DNA of 12,195 nucleotides. It comes from CAYZQE01 sp964480635. Lineage in GTDB: Bacteria > Pseudomonadota > Gammaproteobacteria > GCA-001735895. The first letter of the stretch is position 1. The number at the start of each line of letters is the position of its first letter. The translations under genes and the position numbers were made by a program. The notes beneath the pieces were generated by a model, which did no database searches, had not been told where the DNA came from, and saw only the letters and a program-made list of their open reading frames with translations. Shown here piece by piece: positions 1 to 6,700 of this stretch. The stretch covers positions 1 to 12,195 of the forward strand of contig CAYZQE010000074.1 of NCBI GenBank assembly GCA_964480635.1, read 5' to 3'.

Positions 1-2
1 TT

Positions 3-78
<76 letters not shown>

Positions 79-122
79 TTAATTTGGTTAACAGTGCTTG
101 ATATTTAGAGGAATAACATAAA

Positions 123-491
123 GTGGTTGCGAAAACTGAAGAACAAAGTTCAGGATTAGATACAGTTAAGCTATTGATTGCTATTGCGATCTTAGTCGGT
201 GGTGTATTTGGTTTTTATCACTTTGAAGACGAGTCTCAGTTGTTGCGTGTACTTGGTGTTATTGCGATGTCAGTGCTGAGTTTTGTTGTGGTGACCACCA
301 CCATGATAGGGCAAAGAGGTCTTGGTTTTGCTAAAGATGCCCGTACAGAAGTGCGAAAAGTCGTTTGGCCAACTAGGCAAGAGACCGTACAAACAACCTT
401 AGCAGTTCTTGTTATGGTTTTAATTGTTGCAATTATGCTTTGGCTGGTGGATATGTTCCTCGGTTGGGGTGTTAGAAGTTTACTCGCTTAA
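123..491 (+). CDS. secE: Preprotein translocase subunit SecE
   Basis: SecE is an inner-membrane subunit of the SecYEG channel that clamps and stabilises SecY during export and insertion of proteins. The 122-aa product has three hydrophobic segments at about residues 15-32, 42-60 and 91-114, the three-helix form typical of gammaproteobacteria. The conserved cytoplasmic amphipathic motif EVRKVVWPTRQE (76-87) lies just before the last, essential helix. The start is GTG: a purine-rich GAGG (108-111) lies 11 nt upstream, and no in-frame ATG gives a protein that keeps helix 1. The gene follows tRNA-Trp and ends 18 nt before nusG, the classic secE-nusG pair. Nothing is truncated or unusual. Identity is firm; the exact start is a little less certain. 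Confidence 0.97.
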   Translation: MVAKTEEQSSGLDTVKLLIAIAILVGGVFGFYHFEDESQLLRVLGVIAMSVLSFVVVTTTMIGQRGLGFAKDARTEVRKVVWPTRQETVQTTLAVLVMVLIVAIMLWLVDMFLGWGVRSLLA

Positions 492-509
492 GGTCAAAGG
501 TAAAATAAT

Positions 510-1043
510 ATGGCAATGCGATGGTATGTAATTCACGCGTATTCAGCGTTTGAAGCGAAAGTTAAGCAAACACTGATTACTCGAATTGAAGCGTCCGATT
601 TCGCTGATATGTTTGGTGAAATCCTGATTCCAACTGAAGAAGTTGTGGAAATGAAGGATGGTGAAAAAAAGAGGAGTGAACGTAAGTTCTTTCCTGGCTA
701 TGTGCTTATTCAAATGGAAATGAATGATGATACGTGGCACCTAGTGAAAAATGTTCCAAAGGTACTTGGTTTTATTGGTGGAACATCTGATAAGCCAGCT
801 GCCATTACTGAGGCTGAAGCCAATTCTATCTTAAATAGAGTTGAAGAAGGTGTTGATTCGCCAAGGCCTAAAGTCTTGTATGAGGCAGGTGAAATTATAC
901 GTGTTACTGAGGGGCCATTTAATGACTTTACAGGCACAGTAGAAGAAGTAAATTACGAAAAGAACAAGTTAATGGTTTCCGTTCAGATATTTGGTCGTCC
1001 AACCCCTGTTGAGTTGGATTTTGGGCAAGTAGAAAAAGGTTAA
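510..1043 (+). CDS. nusG: Transcription termination/antitermination factor NusG
   Basis: NusG rides on elongating RNA polymerase in the cytoplasm, suppresses pausing, and contacts either Rho or ribosomal protein S10 (NusE). The product is 177 aa, close to the E. coli length of 181. The N-terminal NGN domain spans about residues 4-112 and includes WYVIHAYSAFE and FFPGYVLIQM (60-69). After a short linker comes the KOW domain (about 125-177) with EGPFNDFTG and the terminal FGRPTPVELDF stretch, whose Phe161 region is the known Rho/S10 contact face. I chose ATG 510 because AAAGG (496-500) sits 9 nt upstream; the in-frame ATG at 516 would be 15 nt away. The NGN and KOW domains are complete, and the stop lies 37 nt before the assembly gap. 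Confidence 0.98.
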   Translation: MAMRWYVIHAYSAFEAKVKQTLITRIEASDFADMFGEILIPTEEVVEMKDGEKKRSERKFFPGYVLIQMEMNDDTWHLVKNVPKVLGFIGGTSDKPAAITEAEANSILNRVEEGVDSPRPKVLYEAGEIIRVTEGPFNDFTGTVEEVNYEKNKLMVSVQIFGRPTPVELDFGQVEKG

Positions 1044-1057
1044 ACCAGTCACTAAAG

Positions 1058-1080
1058 TTTTAAACAGAATTTTTAAACAG
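1058..1080 (+). repeat. Left flank of gap: 23-bp sequence with 13-bp period
   Basis: TTTTAAACAG occurs at 1058-1067 and again at 1071-1080, separated by AAT, so the stretch reads as almost two copies of a 13-bp unit TTTTAAACAGAAT. The same 23 bases reappear directly after the N block (1181-1203). Either the locus has a short tandem array that broke the assembly, or the two contig ends overlap and the same bases are shown twice. Confidence 0.85.
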
Positions 1081-1180
1081 NNNNNNNNNNNNNNNNNNNN
1101 NNNNNNNNNNNNNNNNNNNNNNNNNNNNNNNNNNNNNNNNNNNNNNNNNNNNNNNNNNNNNNNNNNNNNNNNNNNNNNNN
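1081..1180. other. Assembly gap (100 N)
   Basis: Exactly 100 unknown bases lie between nusG and rplK. A round 100 is a common placeholder for a gap of unknown size, so the true distance is not known. In related bacteria this interval usually carries the promoter for rplKA, which cannot be seen here. The reading frames on both sides are complete, so no gene is visibly interrupted. Confidence 0.95.
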
Positions 1181-1203
1181 TTTTAAACAGAATTTTTAAA
1201 CAG
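1181..1203 (+). repeat. Right flank of gap: identical 23-bp copy
   Basis: TTTTAAACAG at 1181-1190 and 1194-1203, joined by AAT, matches 1058-1080 base for base. It is followed by TAATGGGAAGG and the rplK leader. The perfect identity of both contig ends explains why the assembly is joined by Ns here. Confidence 0.85.
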
Positions 1204-1258
1204 TAATGGGAAGGGCGAATAAGCTTAAAGGCTTTAAGTACCCCGTTATACCCGGAGA
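1203..1258 (+). promoter_or_regulatory. rplK leader stem-loop, candidate L1 autoregulatory site, with RBS
   Basis: The leader RNA can form an outer helix GUAAUGGG (1203-1210) with CCCGUUAU (1242-1249), 8 bp including two G-U pairs. An inner hairpin pairs CTTAAA (1224-1229) with TTTAAG (1233-1238). The two helices are separated by an asymmetric internal loop rich in A and G on the 5' side (1211-1223) and only three bases on the 3' side. A helix-asymmetric loop-helix just before rplK is the general form of the L1 binding site, which mimics the L1 site in 23S rRNA and lets L1 repress the rplKA mRNA. The Shine-Dalgarno GGAGA (1254-1258) follows directly, 6 nt before the ATG. The pairing is seen; the L1 role is inferred from position and form. 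Confidence 0.5.
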
Positions 1259-1264
1259 AATGAA

Positions 1265-1693
1265 ATGGCTAAAAAGATAGAAAACTATATTAAGTTGCAG
1301 GTTCCTGCAAATGAAGCTAACCCAAGCCCGCCAGTGGGGCCTGCGTTAGGTCAGCATGGCTTGAATATTATGGAGTTTTGTAAAGCGTTTAACGCAAAAA
1401 CTCAAGACGCTGAAAAAGGCATGCCTTTATCAGTTGTTATTGCTGTGTATTCAGACAAAAGCTTCACTTTTGAAATTAAAACACCACCCGCTTCGATTTT
1501 ATTGAAAAAAGCTGCGGGTATTACAAAAGGAAGCGGAACACCAAATAGCGTTAAAGTTGGCAAAGTAACACGAGCTCAACTTGAAGAAATCGCAACAACT
1601 AAAATGAAAGACCTTAATGCAAACGACATGGAAGCAGCAGTTAACATTATTGCTGGTAGTGCTCGTAGTATGGGCTTGGATGTAGAGGGTTAA
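1265..1693 (+). CDS. rplK: 50S ribosomal protein L11
   Basis: L11 binds the GTPase-associated region of 23S rRNA at the base of the L7/L12 stalk, takes part in factor-dependent GTP hydrolysis, and is needed for RelA activation during the stringent response. The 142-aa product has exactly the E. coli length. The N-terminal domain carries the proline-rich PPVGPALGQ (23-31) and NIMEFCKAFN, the region contacted by thiopeptide antibiotics and release factors. The C-terminal rRNA-binding domain (about 73-142) includes KTPPAS, LLKKAAGI and GSARSMG (131-137). A GGAGA 6 nt upstream supports ATG 1265; an out-of-frame ATG at 1260 opens only six codons. It is the first gene of a two-gene rplKA unit, with rplA starting 3 nt after its stop codon. 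Confidence 0.99.
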   Translation: MAKKIENYIKLQVPANEANPSPPVGPALGQHGLNIMEFCKAFNAKTQDAEKGMPLSVVIAVYSDKSFTFEIKTPPASILLKKAAGITKGSGTPNSVKVGKVTRAQLEEIATTKMKDLNANDMEAAVNIIAGSARSMGLDVEG

Positions 1694-1696
1694 ATC

Positions 1697-2395
1697 ATGG
1701 CTAAATTATCAAAACGCGCAAAAGCGATAAGTGAAAAAGTAGTTGCTGAAAAGCAATATATAATTGGTGAAGCCTTAACTCTTCTAAAAGAAGTAAGTAC
1801 GGTTAAGTTTGATGAGTCTGTTGATGTAGCCATCAATCTAGGTATAGATTCACGCAAATCTGATCAAAATGTACGCGGTTCATCTGTATTGCCTAACGGA
1901 ACAGGAAAATCTGTTCGTGTTGCGGTATTTACACAAGGCCCCAATGTTGAAAAAGCAGAAGCCGCTGGTGCTGATGTTGTTGGTATGCAAGAGCTTGCAG
2001 ACTCCATGAAAGCAGGTGATCTAAATTACGATGTGATTATTGCAAGCCCAGATGCTATGGGTATTGTTGGTCAGTTAGGTCAGTTATTAGGCCCACGTGG
2101 TTTAATGCCAAACCCTAAGGTTGGAACAGTTTCACCCAATGTAGAAGCAGCGGTTAAAAATGCAAAGTCTGGTCAAGTTCGTTATAGAGCTGACAAAGGT
2201 GGCATAGTGCATTGCTTAGTAGGTAAGGTCAGTTTTACTGAGCAGCAAATTCAAGAAAACATTGATTTTCTATTGGCGGACTTAAAGAAGGCAAAGCCAT
2301 CTTCTGCTAAAGGTATTTATTTTAAGAAGATATCTGTTTCTACAACGATGGGTCCAGGCCTAAACGTAGATTTAGGGTCGTTTAACCTTAAGTAA
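1697..2395 (+). CDS. rplA: 50S ribosomal protein L1
   Basis: L1 forms the mobile L1 stalk of the large subunit, which handles the E-site tRNA, and in related bacteria represses translation of its own rplKA mRNA. The 232-aa product is close to the 234 aa of E. coli. Domain I is split around an inserted domain II. Diagnostic stretches are LPNGTGK (65-71), the highly conserved GPRGLMPNPKVGTV (132-145) in domain II, and RADKGGIVH (164-172) in the C-terminal part of domain I. GAGGG (1685-1689), inside the end of rplK, serves as ribosome binding site 7 nt before the ATG, so translation of the two genes is tightly linked. No terminator follows directly; the L10 leader region begins within about 60 nt. 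Confidence 0.99.
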   Translation: MAKLSKRAKAISEKVVAEKQYIIGEALTLLKEVSTVKFDESVDVAINLGIDSRKSDQNVRGSSVLPNGTGKSVRVAVFTQGPNVEKAEAAGADVVGMQELADSMKAGDLNYDVIIASPDAMGIVGQLGQLLGPRGLMPNPKVGTVSPNVEAAVKNAKSGQVRYRADKGGIVHCLVGKVSFTEQQIQENIDFLLADLKKAKPSSAKGIYFKKISVSTTMGPGLNVDLGSFNLK

Positions 2396-2454
2396 ATAAA
2401 TAAAATCTTTGATCTTTAAGAGTATTGCCTAGGCTTAACAGCTTAAATAGTCTT

Positions 2455-2570
2455 AAATTTCGTCGAAGACCGTGGGTGATGAGTCAGTTTATAAGCTTAT
2501 CTTAAAACCTACGTAGACGGTCAACTGAAGCAGTGTAACTGATTAAGACGATCGTAAGGAGTGAGTTAGA
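2455..2570 (+). ncRNA. L10-type ribosomal protein leader (rplJ mRNA)
   Basis: The sequence CGTCGAAGACCG (2461-2472) and the downstream ACGTAGACGGTC (2511-2522) match what I recall of the start and closing arm of gammaproteobacterial L10 leaders. GACCGT (2468-2473) pairs perfectly with ACGGTC (2517-2522). GGGT (2474-2477) can continue the helix with ACCT (2507-2510), leaving the unpaired ACGTAG (2511-2516) as an asymmetric loop, a form consistent with the kink-turn bound by the L10(L12)4 complex. A 10-bp palindrome, ATAAGCTTAT, sits at 2491-2500 near the apex. Binding of L10-L7/L12 to such leaders represses rplJL translation. The pairings are seen; the family assignment rests on motif, form and position. 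The 3' limit is approximate. Confidence 0.72.
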
Positions 2571-2587
2571 TTTTTTGAATTAACTCA
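2562..2587 (+). promoter_or_regulatory. Hairpin in rplJ leader
   Basis: TGAGTTA (2562-2568) pairs perfectly with TAACTCA (2581-2587) around a 12-nt T-rich loop. No T run follows the stem, so it is not a terminator. It probably forms a 3' domain of the L10 leader that helps position or mask the downstream elements (inference). Confidence 0.5.
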
Positions 2588-2595
2588 ATATGGAT

Positions 2596-2631
2596 TGAAA
2601 TCGAATCAATGATGTTTCGATTTTATTTTTT
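2596..2631 (+). terminator. Terminator-like hairpin just before rplJ (possible attenuator)
   Basis: AAATCGAA (2598-2605) pairs perfectly with TTCGATTT (2616-2623). The flanking G-U (2597/2624) and U-A (2596/2625) extend it to 10 bp with a 10-nt loop, and six T residues (2626-2631) follow at once. This is the layout of an intrinsic terminator, although the stem has only two G-C pairs. A shorter stem, ATTGA (2594-2598) with TCAAT (2606-2610), uses the same 5' arm and excludes it. The rplJ ribosome binding site begins 5 nt after the T run. Whether it terminates or only shapes the leader cannot be told from sequence. Confidence 0.4.
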
Positions 2632-2635
2632 AATC

Positions 2636-2640
2636 AGGAG
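2636..2640 (+). promoter_or_regulatory. rplJ ribosome binding site
   Basis: AGGAG, a strong Shine-Dalgarno match, lies 6 nt before the rplJ ATG and fixes that start. It is 5 nt from the end of the T run of the preceding hairpin, so folding upstream could affect access to it. Confidence 0.85.
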
Positions 2641-2646
2641 ACTTTT

Positions 2647-3171
2647 ATGCCTTTATCCTTTCAGCAAAAACAAGCTGTAGTCACAGAGATAGCTGAAAAA
2701 GCTGCCTCTGCGCACTCAGTTGTTGCTGCCGAATACCAAGGCTTGACGGTTGGTGATTTAGAAACTCTACGTGCCTCTGCTCGTGAGCAAAATGTATATC
2801 TTAAAGTGGTGAAAAACACATTGGCGCGTAAAGCGTTTGAAGATACAGATTATGCCTGCATGAGTGAAGGTATGAGTGGACAATTGGTTTATGCATTCTC
2901 TGAAGAAGAGCCAGGTAGCGCAGCACGCGTTATTAAAGACTTCTCTAAAGTGAATAATAAACTTGTGGCTAAGTTGGTTGCTTTTGGTGGTGAATTATTA
3001 GACCCATCAGAAATTAATCGTCTTGCTGCACTACCGACCCGAGATCAAGCTCTCGCTATGCTTATGTCTGTTATGCAAGCGCCTACTGTCAAATTGTTAC
3101 GTACTATGAAAGAAGTACCTGGCAAGTTGGTTCGTACCGTGGCTGCTGTTCGTGACTCTAAGCAAGCTTAA
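2647..3171 (+). CDS. rplJ: 50S ribosomal protein L10
   Basis: L10 anchors the L7/L12 stalk on the large ribosomal subunit and, complexed with L7/L12, acts as translational repressor of its own operon. The product is 174 aa, slightly longer than the 165 aa of E. coli. The N-terminal rRNA-binding domain (about 1-130) shows the family pattern: VVAAEYQGLTVGDLETLR, the stretch VYLKVVKNTLARKA (50-63), and GELLDPSEINRLAALPTRD. The C-terminal part (about 134-170) is a helical segment, DQALAMLMSVMQAPTVKLLRTMKEVPGKL, matching the kinked helix that docks L7/L12 dimers. ATG 2647 has an excellent AGGAG 6 nt upstream. The gene follows the regulatory leader and precedes rplL by 43 nt. Confidence 0.98.
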   Translation: MPLSFQQKQAVVTEIAEKAASAHSVVAAEYQGLTVGDLETLRASAREQNVYLKVVKNTLARKAFEDTDYACMSEGMSGQLVYAFSEEEPGSAARVIKDFSKVNNKLVAKLVAFGGELLDPSEINRLAALPTRDQALAMLMSVMQAPTVKLLRTMKEVPGKLVRTVAAVRDSKQA

Positions 3172-3214
3172 ACCTTTTATTTAAATTAATTTACTGTTTC
3201 AGGAGTAATATATT

Positions 3215-3586
3215 ATGGCAGTTTCAAAAGAAGACATTCTAGAAGCAATTGCAAGTATGTCAGTGATGGATGTAGTTGATCTTATCTCTGATATGGAAGA
3301 AAAATTTGGTGTATCAGCGGCAGCAGCAGTTGCAGCAGCACCAGCAGCAGCCGAAGGCGCAGCAGTAGAAGAAAAAGATGAATTTGACGTTGTCATGACA
3401 TCTTTTGGTGCGCAAAAAGTACAAGTTATCAAAGCTGTACGTGCTATCACAGGTCAAGGTCTTAAAGAAGCTAAAGATATGGTTGAAGGTACTCCTTCTA
3501 CTATTAAAGAAGCTGCTTCTAAGTCTGAAGCTGAAGATATCAAAAAGCAGCTTGAAGAAGCTGGTGCTGAAGTCGAACTTAAGTAG
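3215..3586 (+). CDS. rplL: 50S ribosomal protein L7/L12
   Basis: L7/L12 is the multicopy acidic stalk protein that recruits and activates translational GTPases (EF-Tu, EF-G, IF2). The 123-aa product has three clear parts. Residues 1-31 form the dimerising, L10-binding N-terminal domain (VSKEDILEAIASMSVMDVVDL). Residues 35-51 form a flexible Ala/Pro/Gly hinge. Residues 53-123 form the globular C-terminal domain with conserved KVQVIKAVRAITGQGLKEAK and a VEGTPSTIKE stretch. The hinge is encoded by a dense run of GCA and related codons (3317-3352). AGGAG (3201-3205) lies 9 nt before the ATG, a strong site that fits the extra copies of this protein needed per ribosome. A terminator-like hairpin follows 44 nt after the stop. 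Confidence 0.99.
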   Translation: MAVSKEDILEAIASMSVMDVVDLISDMEEKFGVSAAAAVAAAPAAAEGAAVEEKDEFDVVMTSFGAQKVQVIKAVRAITGQGLKEAKDMVEGTPSTIKEAASKSEAEDIKKQLEEAGAEVELK

Positions 3587-3605
3587 CTTGTTCGTCCAAA
3601 GCAAG

Positions 3606-3623
3606 GGCGCTTAGCGCCTAAGC
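3606..3623 (+). promoter_or_regulatory. Alternative small hairpins after rplL
   Basis: Two mutually exclusive GC-rich stems can form. GGCGC (3606-3610) pairs with GCGCC (3614-3618) around TTA, or GCTTAG (3609-3614) pairs with CTAAGC (3618-3623) around CGC. They lie between the rplL stop and the attenuator hairpin. Their role is unknown; protection of the rplL 3' end is one possibility (inference). Confidence 0.4.
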
Positions 3624-3630
3624 AATATAA

Positions 3631-3662
3631 GCCAGCAGGCCGTTTTGGTCCGCTGGCTTTTT
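3631..3662 (+). terminator. Intrinsic terminator/attenuator between rplL and rpoB
   Basis: GCCAGC (3631-3636) pairs with GCTGGC (3652-3657). After one A-C mismatch, GGCC (3638-3641) continues with GGTC (3647-3650), including one G-U pair. The loop is GTTTT and five T residues follow (3658-3662). This is the strongest terminator in the window. Since rpoB has no evident promoter of its own in the 80 nt downstream, it most likely acts as a partial terminator that lowers rpoBC output relative to rplJL, as the known rplL-rpoB attenuator does in E. coli. Confidence 0.88.
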
Positions 3663-3668
3663 GTGCTT

Positions 3669-3699
3669 GTGTGTTTTTATGTTTAACAACAAAACACAC
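3669..3699 (+). promoter_or_regulatory. Long A-U-rich stem, possible RNase III processing site
   Basis: GTGTGTTTT (3669-3677) pairs perfectly with AAAACACAC (3691-3699), 9 bp around a 13-nt loop, and G-U pairs can add about two more. No T run follows the stem. E. coli has an RNase III cleavage site at the same place in the rplL-rpoB spacer, so a processing role is a reasonable inference from position. The stem is short for RNase III, and the function is unproven. Confidence 0.45.
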
Positions 3700-3742
3700 G
3701 GCATTTGTCTTAAGAAAATGTTTGTATTAAAGAGGAAATTAA

Positions 3743-6700
3743 ATGGCCTACTCTTTCACCGAGAAAAAACGTCTGCGTAAGGATTTTAGTAAGCGCGGAG
3801 CAGTAATAAATGAACCTTATTTACTTGCAATTCAAGTTGATTCTTATAAGCGTTTCCTTAAGCCAAGTGGCGAATGTGCTGGAACAGGGTTAGAAAAAGC
3901 CTTTAATTCCATCTTCCCAATTATTAGTTTCTCAGGCGCTGTAGAACTACAGTACGTGAGTTATAAAACGGCAGAACCGCAATTTGATGTAAAAGAATGT
4001 CAAGTGCGCGGCATTACCTATGCAGCTCCTTTAAGGGTGCTTGTTAAGCTCGTTATCTATGATAAAGACGCATCAGTTAAAAGCAGATCTGTAAAAGAAA
4101 TAAAAGAACAAGAAGTCTATATGGGTGAAATGCCCTTAATGACAAACAATGGTACGTTTGTTATCAATGGTACCGAACGAGTTATTGTGTCTCAATTACA
4201 TCGTTCTCCAGGTGTTTTCTTTGATCATGATAAAGGGAAGTCTCATTCATCTGGTAAGTTACTTTATTCGGCACGCGTCATTCCTTATCGTGGCTCATGG
4301 TTAGATTTTGAATTTGACCCTAAAGATGCATTATTTGTTCGTGTTGATAGAAGACGTAAGCTTCCTGCAACCATTATGTTACGGGCACTTGGTTATAATT
4401 CGGAAGAAATGCTTGAAATCTTCTTTGATATGCAGACTTATGTACTCAAAGAAGAAACGATTGATTTAGAGTTTGTACCCGATCAATTTAAGGGTGAAAC
4501 GGCTATTTTTGATATGGAAGTAGGCGGCGAAGTTGTCGTGCCCCAAGGTAAGCGTATTACGGCATTACATCTTAAAAAGTTCAAAAAAGCGGCACAAAAA
4601 TATATCACAGTGCCAGAAGAATTTTTAATTGGTAAAGTGTTAGCAAAAAATATTGTTGACTTAGAAACCGGTGAGTTAATAGCGAGTGTTAATACAGAAT
4701 TAACAGAAGAGTTACTGGCTGACTTACGTTCAAATGGCATTAAAGAAATTCAAGCTATTTTTACCAACGATGTTGATCGTGGTGCCTTTATTTCTAATTC
4801 ATTGGCGTTAGATCCAACAACGAATCCTTTAGAAGCCATGGTTGAATTGTATCGAATGATGCGCCCTGGTGAGCCACCAACTAAAGATTCTGCTGAAAAG
4901 TTATTTGATAACCTTTTCTTTAATGCAGACCGTTACGACCTTTCTGCCGTTGGTAGAATGAAATTTAACCGTCGCGTTGGTCGTGAAGAAATCGAAGGTG
5001 CTGGTACCTTATCTAAAGAAGATATTTTAGAAGTGATGAAAGTGTTGGTTAATATCAGAAATGGTATCGGCATTGTTGATGATATCGATCACTTAGGTAA
5101 CCGCCGTATTCGTTCTGTTGGTGAAATGGCAGAAAATGCATTCCGCACAGGTCTTGTCCGTGTAGAGCGTGCAGTTCGTGATCGCTTAAGCTTAGTAGAG
5201 TCAGAAGGCCTTATGCCTCAAGATATTATTAATGCTAAGCCAGTCGCAGCAGCGGTAAAAGAATTTTTTGGTTCTAGTCAGTTATCTCAGTTTATGGATC
5301 AAAATAATCCATTATCTGAAGTTACTCACAAACGCCGTATCTCAGCATTAGGCCCAGGTGGCTTAACGCGTGAACGTGCTGGTTTTGAGGTTCGTGACGT
5401 TCATCCGACGCATTATGGTCGTGTATGTCCCATCGAGACACCTGAGGGGCCAAACATCGGTTTGATAAACTCATTGTCTGTGTATGCACGTACTAATGAT
5501 TATGGTTTCTTAGAAACACCTTATAGAAAAGTTATTGATGGCGTCATTACAGATGACGTTAAGTATTTATCAGCGATAGAAGAAAGTGGTTTTGCTATTG
5601 CGCAGGCTAATGTTGATATTGATGCGAAAGGTAAGATGACACAGGATTTAATTCCTTGTCGCCATCTCAATGAATTTACATTGATGTCACCTGATAAAAT
5701 CCATTATATGGATGTATCACCAAAGCAGATCGTATCTGTGGCAGCAGCGTTAATCCCATTCTTAGAGCACGATGATGCCAACCGTGCGCTCATGGGCTCT
5801 AACATGCAGCGTCAAGCTGTTCCCTGCTTAAAGGCTGACAAGCCTTTAGTTGGTACGGGAATGGAGCGTACCGTGGCAGTTCATTCAGGTTCTTCTGTTA
5901 AGGCTAAACGTGGCGGTATCATTGATTCATCTGATGGTGGTCGTGTTGTTATTCGTGTTAATCAAGATGAATTGGTCGATGCAGATGATGTGGGTGTTGA
6001 TATCTACAACTTCACTAAATATACGCGTTCAAACCAAGATACCTGTATCAATCATCGTCCATTAACTAAACCTGGCGATACGGTTACTGCTGGAGACATT
6101 TTAGCGGACGGCCCTTCTACCGACTTAGGTGAGTTAGCCTTAGGTCAAAACATGCGTGTGGCATTTATGCCGTGGAATGGTTACAACTTTGAGGATTCGA
6201 TTCTATTATCAGAACGCGTCCTTAAAGACGACCGTTTTACAACGATACATATTAAAGAGCTGAGTTGTTTAGCGCGTGATACCAAATTAGGTTCAGAAGA
6301 AATTACAGCTGATATCCCTAATGTGAGTGAGGGTTTACTGTCTAAGCTGGATGAGTCAGGCATTGTTTATGTTGGTGCTGAGGTTAAGCCTGGCGATGTC
6401 TTAGTGGGTAAGGTAACACCTAAAGGTGAAACACAGCTAACACCAGAAGAAAAACTCCTTCGTGCCATCTTTGGTGAGAAAGCATCTGATGTTAAAGACA
6501 CGTCTTTACGTGTGCCTTCAAGTTCAATTGGTACAGTTATCGATGTACGTGTCTTTACCCGTGACGGCGTTGATAAAGACTTTCGTGCATTAGAAATTGA
6601 AAAAGCTGAAGTAGAAACAGTTAAGAAAGACTTTGACGATCAATTTAGAATTATTACTGAAAGCATCATGAGTCGTGTGCATACCTTGTTATTAGGTAAG

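Noticed and set aside
543..937. Antisense open frames across nusG (65 and 75 aa)
   Set aside because: They are fully inside nusG on the other strand, have no family signature or convincing ribosome binding site, and are explained as shadows of the nusG codons.
1260..1280. Six-codon ORF (ATG at 1260) overlapping the rplK start
   Set aside because: It has almost the same ribosome binding site spacing possibility as rplK but is only six codons and probably arises by chance from ATGAAATGG. No evidence that it is translated.
2409..2460. Promoter for rplJ (TTGATC, TTGCCT or TTAACA as -35)
   Set aside because: No -35 candidate has a good -10 at 16-18 nt. The best pair is TTGCCT (2425-2430) with TAGTCT (2448-2453), which is weak. 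A promoter is expected here from related genomes, but I cannot place it.
3199..3699. Several overlapping open frames on both strands through rplL and its spacer
   Set aside because: They have low-complexity compositions (Cys/Phe-rich, Leu/Lys-rich) produced by reading the GCA and GAA/AAG codons of rplL out of frame. The rplL frame has all the family features.
3705..3730. Possible promoter directly before rpoB (TTGTCT with TATTAA)
   Set aside because: The spacing is only 14 nt and both hexamers are weak. Read-through from rplJL explains rpoBC expression better.
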